This document shows, one piece after another, positions 53,501-60,260 of a stretch of 64,000 nt of DNA (within the stretch, counting starts at the first letter, position 1; every line of letters starts with the position of its first letter). Source of the DNA: Rufibacter hautae (GTDB taxonomy: Bacteria > Bacteroidota > Bacteroidia > Cytophagales > Hymenobacteraceae); the NCBI RefSeq assembly GCF_008271695.1, contig NZ_VKKY01000002.1, positions 496,001 to 560,000 on the forward strand, in the 5' to 3' direction. The position numbers were made by a program, and so were the translations under genes. The notes under the pieces were generated by a model, which was not told the origin of the DNA, ran no database searches, and was given only the letters and a program-made list of their open reading frames with translations.

Positions 53501-54216
53501 GCCGAGAGTGGCACATAAAAATCAAAGAAATAATCAGCATTTCCGCCTGCAGTAGAAGCGGCAATGGCTTTCTGGAAGTATTGGCTATAACCATTGTTCG
53601 CGCTACCACGCCAGATGACGTTGCTGGTGAAAGGATCTGTGTCGTCTCCGCTCCCCCGGTGGCGGTAGATGACAACGTCAAAGTTGAGGGCCAATACTAC
53701 CTCAAACTCAAAGCCAAGGTTTTTCACCTTAGAAGGCGTGGTGTAATCCACCAAGGTACCGTTGGCAAGCCGTTGTTTATTGAAGACCCCATCAGAGTCA
53801 ATCAAGAAGCTATATCCTTTAGAGGCCGAAGAGTTACCACCCAATCTAACCCTGAACATCACTTGTGTGCCATTAAAGGCCATGTACAATGGGTTGGGTG
53901 CTAAGTCTGTGTGACCGCCGGCTGATCCGGTTACCAAGTCATTCAAGGGCTCAGAGCCTAATTGGGGCAATTCCCGGTAGGCAATCTCATTGTATTGGAA
54001 TGTTCTGTCATTCGTCCCTACATACCCTGTGTTGGTCTTGGAAACATAGTTATCAAGATTAGGGTCCAAAACATTCCTGCCGGTTCCGGTAGCTGGTTGG
54101 AATATCAAACCAGGAGTTTGGGCCTGAGTAATGTTTTGATAATACAAAAGACAGAAAAGGATGGCAATGAAAATTTTGCAATTCTTGCTTTTAGGAAGTA
54201 AAAGTTTTTCCGTCAT
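47506..54216 (-). CDS. Giant repeat-rich surface protein with T9SS type A sorting domain
   Basis: 2236 residues. Signal peptide ends about residue 33 (LLYYQNITQAQ). Residues about 34-310 form an N-terminal domain of unknown type (TFQYNEIAYRELPQLG, NPLYMAFNGTQVMFRVRLGG). Residues 310-850 hold irregular Ig-like modules. About 853-1862 are eleven tandem repeats of about 92 residues; typical units have an early cysteine (SICSGSTASISL), then YQIYNG, GTGGAITL and a final cysteine. Then a PKD/Ig-like block, a linker with LPVTLTSFTA and NWTTASEKDNAYFQVERS. The last ~75 residues (VSPNPFTREVSISI, YDLNQKLIYK, NGVYILRVTG) are the type A sorting domain. An adhesin-like role is inferred. No PorP is adjacent, as expected for type A. 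Confidence 0.9.
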   Translation of the reverse strand: MTEKLLLPKSKNCKIFIAILFCLLYYQNITQAQTPGLIFQPATGTGRNVLDPNLDNYVSKTNTGYVGTNDRTFQYNEIAYRELPQLGSEPLNDLVTGSAGGHTDLAPNPLYMAFNGTQVMFRVRLGGNSSASKGYSFLIDSDGVFNKQRLANGTLVDYTTPSKVKNLGFEFEVVLALNFDVVIYRHRGSGDDTDPFTSNVIWRGSANNGYSQYFQKAIAASTAGGNADYFFDFYVPLSAFSGDGGVGISSSTPLRVTGSTVTSAQTGLEGTISDVGGVDDRTYANDKFRIWRDLIPAFPSTSLQQIQAGEFCQTAAPAAPVITTNLAVRVGTTTITGTSSENGGTITLFRNGTQVVAASPVTVTNGAFSFPLPSGTTLVAGDILTVRVTRAASGNCAASTSVSSNTVTVGAQAVSRCITPAPKIASFNSNQQSVNITSTVQLPAYLTYSAGSPSPIKVYRDGVYYPGTYQAPTSTVSTVNGVSVTTYTYKYTPVACTTGNFTFSYNCGGNTSTNNYGTLTATVTSNGCESPRSAAWYLNGGNETTTPGAVTTATPTISNTFYCTGTTTPLQGTGAVANGPVYLFVNRQPITTSNGDLAPTTTATATGTWSINLSLYQLSANDTVSVRTKANTTGLSGPSNTLVIGTSCVTAAPVFTTTAPCPTVTTITGTSSEAAGTTVIVYRRSGAIPNTASDTRITETATVSGGVWSAQVLSGITLRGGDVLYAVATAPGGKTVSPASSTITVANPATAASFGLALASPIKERATVITGSTTTNGTVYVYIEGQRIAGTATISGASTSTPVTWSIAINSTNQANLSTGTSVTASIAPTTVPVGVSSCESQQTAAVTVSCVSPSTTPTFTPSAQTVCNNSTATITVANTENGVIYQIYNGSTASGPAMVGNGGTIILSSGNLTTAAVLTVRAFQVGSPDCQTTLKGSTSITIAPAPTAYAVTPASTTVCNGASTTVTVANSETGASYQIQVLNPSTGTYVNTGNAVAGTGSAITLTTGTITASGTFKVVATKNGCSTDMANTFTVTVPSNALTITPSVQSICASNTATASVVIQSSESNVLYQLQTGSGSTFTNTGNPVTGNGGNITLTSAALSTAGVYTFRVLATSGGCTPFALTQQFTVNVTSTTPTTFNVTPPTQTICSGQAASIALSGSQVGVSYQIYLGASPVGNIVEGTGGALTLSTGAITTGGTYTIVATNTCGGRVTMTGNSVVTVNPIPTSFAVTPTTQAICFNTAATLTLAGSETGVSYQVQIYNPATGAYANTGSAVTGTGSAINITTGLLTGNSNLKVVATRTGNPCSVDMSNRVFVSVPSSNLTVATITPTICSGGTAQIRVSASETEVFYQLYINGMATGAAVEGTGGDITLTSAAITATTTFTVQATPSSPANCTAFTVGSPVTVTVSAPSTQTSTLVTASSICSGSTASISLASSEVGVTYQIFNGTTATGFGVAGTGGAITLATDALTSNASLRVTAIRSGCSSLPIGSTHAVTVTPTPTVFSFTSSQQVVCSGGTVSITLPSSQNGIVYQIYNGATSSGNAVTSTGGPITLTSGALTSPTTLTVQAISAGNCGNVTMEGYVDVTVNPAPVAFTISINTSAVCGSGNVIISASSGLVNGIAYQLYRNGVAEGSAITYNGSNAISFTATVSAVSTNFTVVASNASCPSVTSNQVTVTVSPTPVSATVSSNVAAVCGSGNAIITATGNLVNGVSYRLSRNGVAEGSSITYNGSNTVSFTASVSATTKFTVVASSGSCPSATSNEVTVTVNPAPTAPAITASNASICGSTSVTITVSSPVNGYSYQLFLNGSPSGSPVVANGAVSFTASAAGTYNVRATSNTCESPLSNEVTISSTPAFTAYAGENKSVCSTSAQGSKTVALEASAAPTGTSGVWTVISKPTDSGNPVFAESTNPTTTVSGLSSGAYVFKWTVTSASCGSQSAEVTITLDCEAEVVSSMQPKAVSEYQNEDVLFTFGDSDAFITAFSIDNNYSIPGVSYRIVNGQLRMYVSNRSLLESDLYMPTIRTTDANGGTSTLSPTVIIGTPLPVTLTSFTASATNNGIKLNWTTASEKDNAYFQVERSINGNTFLSIGQVNGNGTSSVAKNYSFTDGSAPAGTVYYRLKQVDVNGAFEYSKVVSVNAAGNKATAQVAVSPNPFTREVSISINSVEDRTVQVELYDLNQKLIYKESANVTSGKVKLTRDLSRIANGVYILRVTGTSLSEFIRVVKEN

Positions 54217-54541
54217 AGCTTATTTTTAGGTGAATGATGAACAGTTGTGGGGTACGTCAATATTATCTTTCGCAGGTTTGGAAAAACATAAATTCGGTGA
54301 ATTGTGTCTTCCGACCGACCAATGATAAAAAATACGGCTAAAAAAAAGGATAGTTTATAAAAGCTGCTTGGTAATTAGAATGAAACACAGTAACAGGTGG
54401 ACAAGGGAATTTGTTTTGTCCTAAGGATGGGAAAAAATAGAGGATAGAATGGGGAGATATAAAATACAATATTCAAAATTTTGAAAGGATGTTCCAGAAC
54501 GGAGAAATACAGAAATGCGGTTTTTACTAGCGGGTTGATTG
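54217..54541. other. Intergenic region between the giant gene and the bio operon, 325 bp
   Basis: Must contain the promoter of the giant gene, but no TAnnTTTG on the minus strand was found. A fragment of P36 (ATACGGCTAAAAAAAAGG) is at about 54333-54350. No gene. Confidence 0.5.
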
Positions 54542-55774
54542 TTAATACCCAATGGAGTTCTCTTTGGCCAACAAAGTTAATATAAGGCTTGCGGCATTAC
54601 CCCCGAAACCTGCTGCATTTACCATCAAATGAGTAGGCTGAATAGTATCAGGAGCGATGGTGCCTTGTAGTCTTGAAGCATTGAAGTGGGAGAATAGCAA
54701 CCCCATACCCATTTCAGCAGACAATGCCCCGGAGGCACCTAGGGTATGGCCAATCTGGATTTTGTTCGAGAAAAAATTTACAGCATCTTCGCCAAAAATA
54801 CTGAGAATAGCATTCATCTCTGCAGCATCGCCGGCCTTGGTACCGGGAGCATGCAGGACTATGGCGTCTATGTCGGCATGGGAAAGGTTAGCTTGTTGTA
54901 AGGCGTCGCGCATGGCTGCCTGAAAGTGAAGTCCTTCTTTGGATATACCCGTTTTAGAGGGGCTGCGTTCGTATCCCATTCCCACGGCTGCCACCACTAC
55001 TGCTTTCTCCCGCCTGAGGCCTTCAAACTCTTGCTGGGTCATTCTTTCCAATGCAAAAACGGCAGCTCCTTCACCTAAAACAAAGGTGTTGTGCTCCTTA
55101 TTCAAAGGACGGCAAGGATTTTCATCAGCTCTAAACTTGGAGTAGATGCCGATGGATTTCATTTGCGCGATGGTGAAAGGTGTGAGGGGAGCCTCGGTGC
55201 CGCCTACCAGAAAGCGTTTCGCCATACCGGACTTTAACCAGGCTACCCCATTGGCGAAAGCCTGCAGAGCGGTACTGCAGGTAACGGAATGGCTAATGAG
55301 CGGCCCCTGCGCCTGCAGGTCATTGGCTACCCAACTGGCCACGTTCCCCAGGGTTGTACTGGGGGAGACTGCAGGCGATAAACGTTTTTCGGGCGTTTTT
55401 AGAAAATCAGCGTGGAAATGCTCAAATAAGCCGGTGGCTCCTCTAGAGGATCCTATGTTGATGCCTACCGGTAGTTCCTCATCCGTGGTCCAACCAGCCT
55501 GGGCTACTGCTTGGCGTGCTGCTAAAATGGCCAGTTGCACCGAGCGATCCAGCGAAGCATATATGGGGTTCTCCCGAACTAAATCTTGCAGCAGGTTTTC
55601 AGCCGCAAGAGAAATTAGAGCCACAGGAGTGTCAATCCCCAAGTGGGATAGGTTTGTAAATGCGGTTTTCCCGCTGGTGTAGGAGGCATATACTTCTTCC
55701 GGGGTGCCTCCCAGCCCCGATATGGATCCCATTCCCCGGACCACAATCCATTCCTGATCCCCTCTGCTCTTCAT
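54542..55774 (-). CDS. Beta-ketoacyl-ACP synthase (FabF/KAS-like) in the biotin operon
   Basis: 410 residues, condensing-enzyme fold. Active-site Cys in SHSVTCSTALQAFANG (about 168), His in IVLHAPGTKAGDA (about 308) and second His in IQIGHTLGASGALSAEMG (about 341). Full Cys-His-His triad, so it should be active. Its neighbours (bioA, bioD, bioF, bioB) make it a likely participant in pimeloyl-precursor synthesis, a step for which no bioC, bioH, bioI or bioW is seen here. It could instead be an ordinary FabF paralogue. It lies 31 bp after bioA. Confidence 0.85.
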   Translation of the reverse strand: MKSRGDQEWIVVRGMGSISGLGGTPEEVYASYTSGKTAFTNLSHLGIDTPVALISLAAENLLQDLVRENPIYASLDRSVQLAILAARQAVAQAGWTTDEELPVGINIGSSRGATGLFEHFHADFLKTPEKRLSPAVSPSTTLGNVASWVANDLQAQGPLISHSVTCSTALQAFANGVAWLKSGMAKRFLVGGTEAPLTPFTIAQMKSIGIYSKFRADENPCRPLNKEHNTFVLGEGAAVFALERMTQQEFEGLRREKAVVVAAVGMGYERSPSKTGISKEGLHFQAAMRDALQQANLSHADIDAIVLHAPGTKAGDAAEMNAILSIFGEDAVNFFSNKIQIGHTLGASGALSAEMGMGLLFSHFNASRLQGTIAPDTIQPTHLMVNAAGFGGNAASLILTLLAKENSIGY

Positions 55775-55777
55775 CTG

Positions 55778-55813
55778 TTTTCTGGGTAATTTTCTATAAA
55801 CAAGCCTAAAACG
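55778..55813. repeat. P36 palindrome overlapping the bioA stop
   Basis: Left TTTTCTGGGTAATTTTC, right TATAAACAAGCCTAAAACG. The right end covers the bioA stop and the preceding codons, one of the few copies touching a coding sequence. Confidence 0.45.
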
Positions 55814-57092
55814 CCTGCACTACTAAATTTCGCATCTGCTCCATGACCCCATACACTTTCTCAAGTTGGGCATTGGTGATGCAATAAGGCGGAAGAACGT
55901 ACACAATGTTGCCCAAGGGCCGCAGCAGTACACCGTTTTCTAGGGCCAAATTGTATAGCTGGTCCCGGAGAGAATGGAAATAGGAGGTCTGCCCCACTTC
56001 AAACTCAATGGCCAGAATGGTGCCGGTTTGGCGGCAAACCTTTATTCCCGGCTTTCCTTCCAAGGTCCGGGCGAAGGCAGCATGAGAAACACTGATTCTA
56101 TCCAGGTTCTCCAGAAATGATTGTTTCTCTACTAAATCCAAGCTGGCCAAAGAAGCGGCGCAGGCCACCGGGTTTGCAGTATAGGAGTGCCCATGGAAGA
56201 AGGTCTTGGTCTTGTCTTCGCTCAGGAAAGAATCATAGATGGCCTGCGAGCTAGTGGTTACGCCCAGAGCCATGGTGCCGCCGGTAAGCCCTTTGGAAAA
56301 GCACATCAGGTCAGGTTCCTGGCTCAGGTAATCGCAGGCGAAACGCTTCCCAGTTCTCCCAAAGCCAGTCATGACTTCATCAGCGATGACGAGTATTCCT
56401 TTGGCCCGGCACAGTTCTAACAAATGGTCTAATACTTCTGGAGAGTACATGACCATACCGGCGGTACCTAATACCAGAGGCTCAAAGATAAAAGCAGCAA
56501 TATCTTCCCGGTCCAGCAGTTTTTCCAATTGCGCGGTGGTAAGTTCTTCCTCACCGGGTACTGGCACAGGCAGAAACTCCACTTCAAAAAGATACTGCTG
56601 AAAAGGCCGGGTAAAAACCGACCGCTCGCTCACCGACATGGCCCCGAAGGTATCGCCGTGGTAGCTGCCTTCAAACGCGATGATTTTCGTCTTGTCCTTG
56701 CCTTGGTTAAACCAGAACTGCAACGCCATCTTGAGCGCCACCTCCACGGCCGTGGACCCGTTGTCTGAGTAAAAGACCCTGGCCTGGTTCTGAGGCAAGA
56801 GCTTGAGCACCCTTTCTGCGAGTTCTACCGCGGGTGCGTGGGTGAACCCCGCGAAGATCACGTGCTCCAGGGTACGCAATTGCTGGCTTACGCGCTCCGC
56901 GATGTGCGGGTGCGCGTGCCCATGGATGTTCACCCACCAAGAAGACACGGCGTCAATGAACTCGCGGCCATCCTCGGTGAAAAGGACGGCGCCTTCTCCG
57001 CGCGTAATCCCAATGGGAGGGGGAGCCGTTTGCATCTGGGTGTACGGGTGCCAGTTCACCAACTGGTCCCGCTCCGAAAGGCTATTGTGCAT
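55806..57092 (-). CDS. bioA: Adenosylmethionine-8-amino-7-oxononanoate aminotransferase
   Basis: 428 residues, class III aminotransferase. HPYTQMQTAPPPIGITRGEGAVLFTEDGREFIDAVSSWWVNIHGHAHP matches the N-terminus of BioA. DNGSTAVEVALKMALQFW and AFEGSYHGDTFGAMSVSERSVF follow. The PLP lysine is in LMCFSKGLTGGTMALG. It uses SAM as amino donor to make DAPA from KAPA. Overlaps bioD by 11 bases, with ATG inside the bioD end. Confidence 0.94.
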   Translation of the reverse strand: MHNSLSERDQLVNWHPYTQMQTAPPPIGITRGEGAVLFTEDGREFIDAVSSWWVNIHGHAHPHIAERVSQQLRTLEHVIFAGFTHAPAVELAERVLKLLPQNQARVFYSDNGSTAVEVALKMALQFWFNQGKDKTKIIAFEGSYHGDTFGAMSVSERSVFTRPFQQYLFEVEFLPVPVPGEEELTTAQLEKLLDREDIAAFIFEPLVLGTAGMVMYSPEVLDHLLELCRAKGILVIADEVMTGFGRTGKRFACDYLSQEPDLMCFSKGLTGGTMALGVTTSSQAIYDSFLSEDKTKTFFHGHSYTANPVACAASLASLDLVEKQSFLENLDRISVSHAAFARTLEGKPGIKVCRQTGTILAIEFEVGQTSYFHSLRDQLYNLALENGVLLRPLGNIVYVLPPYCITNAQLEKVYGVMEQMRNLVVQAF

Positions 57093-57735
57093 GGTTGGTT
57101 AAATAATCTTGTAAGGTCTTCGCGTACCCTAATACTGTGTTTTTATCAAAGCTTTCTTCTTGCAGAATGCGCGGAAACGCCTTTAGCTGGTAGTAGTTCA
57201 AGATGAATTCTTCTGACGAAGGGTTGGGCACCCCGTTGAAGACAATGCCAGCTACGCCAATGTTTCTGCTCTTGAGCACCTCCACCGCCATTAAGGTATG
57301 GTTAATACTGCCCAAGTAATTTTTGGAAACCAATACTACTTCCAATTGTAGCTTTTGAATCAAATCTAAAACTAAGTCCCGCTCGTTCAACGGCACCATC
57401 AAACCTCCGGCTCCTTCCACCACCAGGTTGTTCCGGGTGGCTGGTAGTTGGATCTGCTCCAGGGTTAGCCGAATGTTCTCCGCTGCGGCTGCGGTGTGCG
57501 GGGAGGCCGGCCTCTGCAGGCGGTAAGCCTCGGGATGAAAGACAGTACGGGTGTTGGAGATCAGGCGCCGCACGGTGTGGGTGTCTGAGTCTTCCAGGTT
57601 TCCGGCCTGTACGGGTTTCCAGTAATCAGCTTGGAGCGCTTCGGTGAAGATGGCGGCGGCAATGGTTTTACCCACATCGGTGCCTATGCCGGTAATGAAA
57701 TATCTTTTGGGGTGTGCTGATGAAGCAAGTTGCAT
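57082..57735 (-). CDS. bioD: Dethiobiotin synthetase
   Basis: 217 residues, normal length. P-loop GIGTDVGKTIAAAI (about 17-30), a Lys in YWKPVQAG, VEGAGGLMVPLNE (a Mg/substrate loop), and LVSKNYLGSINHTLMAVEVL. It forms the ureido ring of dethiobiotin. Its start lies 52 bases inside bioF, and its end overlaps bioA by 11 bases, a tightly coupled chain. Confidence 0.93.
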   Translation of the reverse strand: MQLASSAHPKRYFITGIGTDVGKTIAAAIFTEALQADYWKPVQAGNLEDSDTHTVRRLISNTRTVFHPEAYRLQRPASPHTAAAAENIRLTLEQIQLPATRNNLVVEGAGGLMVPLNERDLVLDLIQKLQLEVVLVSKNYLGSINHTLMAVEVLKSRNIGVAGIVFNGVPNPSSEEFILNYYQLKAFPRILQEESFDKNTVLGYAKTLQDYLTNHAQ

Positions 57736-58847
57736 AATTCTTGTACTTGGGCTTTGGTATTGTAGGCGTGCAGCACCAGCCTGAGGCGCTCTTTGCCCGC
57801 CGGAACGGTGGGGCTGAACACGGGCCGCACGTCAAATCCCGCTGCCTGAATATGGTTGGCCAATCTCCGCAGCGCCACCGGATCCGGCAATTGCCAAGCC
57901 TGGATGGGGCTGCCGTTTTGGCCCTCTTTTCCGGAAAACGAAGCCAAAGCGCGTCCGTCTTCCAGGAGTGAATGATAGTATCTCGCGAGTTCCTGTACCC
58001 GGGCTCTTTCCTGGGTTAGGGAGGGAAGTAACCGGTAGGCTTGCCTGATGGCGGCTAAAGAGGCCAACGGTAGGGCAGTGGTGTAGATAAAAGGCCGACT
58101 GAAATTGAGCAGAAATTGCTGCAGTTCCCCTGGGCCTACCACCGCTGCACCGTGGGCCCCAATCGCCTTCCCGAAGGTCATGATGCGGGCAAACACCTCC
58201 TGCTCCAGCTGTAAGGCAGAAACCAGGCCTTCGCCCTTTTGGCCGTACAGTCCATTGGAATGTGCCTCGTCCACTACCAGGTACAAGCCCTGTTCCTGGC
58301 AAAGGGAAGCTAGTTCCTGCAGCGGGGCGAAGTCCCCATCCATGGAATAAAGTGACTCTACGGCTACGTACACATCACCCTGGGCGCGCTTTAGCTTCTG
58401 CCGGAGGTCGTCTACATCGTTATGCCGAAAGGGGAAACTCTGCGCGAAACTGAGCCGGATGCCTTCTTTCATGGAGGCGTGGCTGGCCTCATCGTAGAAG
58501 ATGGTGTCTCCGCGCTGGGGCACTGCCGAGAAGAATCCGCAATTGGCCACGTATCCGGAGTTGAACAGCAGGGCTGCCTCCGCATTATGGAATAGCGCTA
58601 ATTCTTCCTCCAGTTCCTGGGCGTAGCGGGTATTCCCGCTTAGTAGCCGTGAGCCAGTGGCGCCGTGGGCCAGTTGACTCTCTACTTCTTCGGTTATATT
58701 TAGGGCCAGAACCTCTGATGCTGCCAATCCCAGGTAATCGTTGGAACTGAAATCCACCAATCCTTTAGGGGGAACAGAAAGACTCCGCAGGGTTCCTTTC
58801 TGCACTCTGGTTTCCAGCTGGCGCAGCAGACGTTCCGGCACCTTCAT
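57684..58847 (-). CDS. bioF: 8-amino-7-oxononanoate synthase
   Basis: 387 residues, alpha-oxoamine synthase. SSNDYLGLAASEVL, GATGSRLLSGNTRYAQELEEELA, YDEASHASMKEGIRLS, VVDEAHSNGLYGQKGEGL, and the PLP lysine in IMTFGKAIGAHGAAVVG are standard. It condenses pimeloyl thioester with alanine. It starts 9 bp after bioB and runs 52 bases into bioD. Confidence 0.93.
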   Translation of the reverse strand: MKVPERLLRQLETRVQKGTLRSLSVPPKGLVDFSSNDYLGLAASEVLALNITEEVESQLAHGATGSRLLSGNTRYAQELEEELALFHNAEAALLFNSGYVANCGFFSAVPQRGDTIFYDEASHASMKEGIRLSFAQSFPFRHNDVDDLRQKLKRAQGDVYVAVESLYSMDGDFAPLQELASLCQEQGLYLVVDEAHSNGLYGQKGEGLVSALQLEQEVFARIMTFGKAIGAHGAAVVGPGELQQFLLNFSRPFIYTTALPLASLAAIRQAYRLLPSLTQERARVQELARYYHSLLEDGRALASFSGKEGQNGSPIQAWQLPDPVALRRLANHIQAAGFDVRPVFSPTVPAGKERLRLVLHAYNTKAQVQELCNLLHQHTPKDISLPA

Positions 58848-58856
58848 GGCAAAAAG

Positions 58857-59891
58857 TTATTCAGCGGCTACTGCTTCTGCAGGAGCGTCAACGGTTCCGC
58901 CGCAGGCCGTCTCGGCTTTGAAAGATTTACGAGGGTTCAGACCCAGCAACTCAAACATAGCCTTGTCATCGGCGAAGCCCGGGTTAGGCGTGGTCAACAG
59001 TTTGTCACCGGAAAAGATGGAGTTGGCGCCTGCCAAAAAGCAAAGGGCCTGCTCACTCACCGGCATTTCCTGGCGACCAGCCGACAAACGCACCATGGTT
59101 TTCGGCATTAGGATACGGGCGGTGGCAATCATGCGCACCATTTCCCAAACGCTCACGCGCGGTTGCTCGGCCAACGGCGTGCCTTCTACGGGTACCAGCG
59201 CATTCACCGGCACACTTTCTGGGTGTTGCGGCAAGTTGCTGAGCACGTGCAGCATGGCAATACGGTCATCGTCGGTCTCGCCTAGACCAATGATCCCGCC
59301 GCTGCACACCGAGATACCGGCTTTGCGCACGTTTTCAATAGTACCCAAACGATCACCATAGGTACGAGTGGTAATGATATTGCTGTAATTCTCTTCTGAG
59401 GTGTCCAGGTTGTGGTTGTAGGCGTAGAGACCGGCTTGTTTCAGACGCTCGGCCTGGTACTCGTTCACCATCCCCAGGGTACAGCAAACCTCCAGACCCA
59501 TCTCGTTCACACCTTCCACCATCTCCAACACACGGTCAAAGTCGCGGTTGTCCCGCACTTCGCGCCAAGCGGCACCCATGCAGAAGCGGGTGGAACCACC
59601 TTCTTTGGCTTTGCGGGCCGCGTCCAACACCACCTCGTTGCTGAGGAGCTTGTGCGCCTGCACACCTGTATGGTAACGGGCCGCCTGCGGACAATAAGCG
59701 CAGTCCTCCGGGCAACCGCCAGTTTTCACACTCAGCAGCGTGCACACCTGCACTTCGCCGGTAGCCTGGAATTGTTTGTGAACCTGTGAGGCCTCCACGA
59801 TGAGTTCCAGCACGGGTTTATAGTAGATGGCGCGTATTTCATCCATGGTCCAATCCGTACGGAGAGGGGCGGTGTTCAGGGCGTCCGTCAT
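58857..59891 (-). CDS. bioB: Biotin synthase
   Basis: 344 residues. The radical-SAM cluster motif is [20 protein letters not shown] (CxxxCxxC). [45 protein letters not shown], and [13 protein letters not shown] contain the other [2Fe-2S] ligands. It inserts sulfur into dethiobiotin. The C-terminus carries about 20 extra residues ([21 protein letters not shown]). First gene of the bio operon. I saw no BirA-like operator upstream. Confidence 0.95.
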   Translation of the reverse strand: MTDALNTAPLRTDWTMDEIRAIYYKPVLELIVEASQVHKQFQATGEVQVCTLLSVKTGGCPEDCAYCPQAARYHTGVQAHKLLSNEVVLDAARKAKEGGSTRFCMGAAWREVRDNRDFDRVLEMVEGVNEMGLEVCCTLGMVNEYQAERLKQAGLYAYNHNLDTSEENYSNIITTRTYGDRLGTIENVRKAGISVCSGGIIGLGETDDDRIAMLHVLSNLPQHPESVPVNALVPVEGTPLAEQPRVSVWEMVRMIATARILMPKTMVRLSAGRQEMPVSEQALCFLAGANSIFSGDKLLTTPNPGFADDKAMFELLGLNPRKSFKAETACGGTVDAPAEAVAAE

Positions 59892-59982
59892 AGTCTAAAA
59901 AGTCTAGTTTAGGCGGCTAAAGTACGGCGGAAAAAGCAATAGGAGAAATTTTTAAGCCTCAATGCTAACCCTTGTTAGGCTA

Positions 59983-60016
59983 TTTTTTGGTTGTTTTCTG
60001 AAAATCAGGCAGAAAG
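59983..60016. repeat. P36 palindrome
   Basis: Left TTTTTTGGTTGTTTTCTG, right AAAATCAGGCAGAAAG. It lies just left of the 168-bp element. Confidence 0.5.
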
Positions 60017-60021
60017 CAGTT

Positions 60022-60189
60022 GTAGCGGCGTTACACTTTAACGCCGTGCGGCTATGGAACAGAACCGTACCGATTGGAGAAATCGGTTTTAAAAAGAATC
60101 TTCTGGAGGTTAATGTTGCAAAGCCGATTCTACCTATGGGCACCTTTGCTGCTGCGTGGAACCACGGCGTTACAGGGTAACGCCGCTAC
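60022..60189. mobile_element. 168-bp MITE-like element with hairpin-forming terminal repeats
   Basis: The ends are 27-bp inverted repeats identical at 25 of 27 positions: GTAGCGGCGTTAC at 60022-60034 and GTAACGCCGCTAC at 60177-60189 as outer parts. Each terminal repeat is itself a hairpin (GGCGTTA with TAACGCC on the left; CGGCGTTAC with GTAACGCCG on the right). A third perfect hairpin, ACCGATT-GGAGA-AATCGGT, is inside at 60069-60087. No coding capacity, so it is non-autonomous if mobile. Confidence 0.55.
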
Positions 60190-60192
60190 ATT

Positions 60193-60230
60193 CGTTTCAA
60201 GTCTGATTTTCAGAAATCGGGCTTAAAACA
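60193..60230. repeat. P36 palindrome
   Basis: Left CGTTTCAAGTCTGATTTTC, right AGAAATCGGGCTTAAAACA. It lies 4 bp right of the 168-bp element. Confidence 0.55.
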
Positions 60231-60260
60231 ACAATCCGCAATCAGCAATCAACAATTACA

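Larger units (their letters stand above)
59892..60260. other. Intergenic region upstream of bioB, 369 bp
   Basis: Dominated by a 168-bp inverted-repeat element (60022-60189) flanked on both sides by P36 copies (59983 and 60193). No gene. Confidence 0.7.

Noticed and set aside
59892..60260. BirA-type operator upstream of bioB
   Set aside because: The inverted repeats there match each other as a 168-bp element and lie over 130 bp from the bioB start, not at a promoter.
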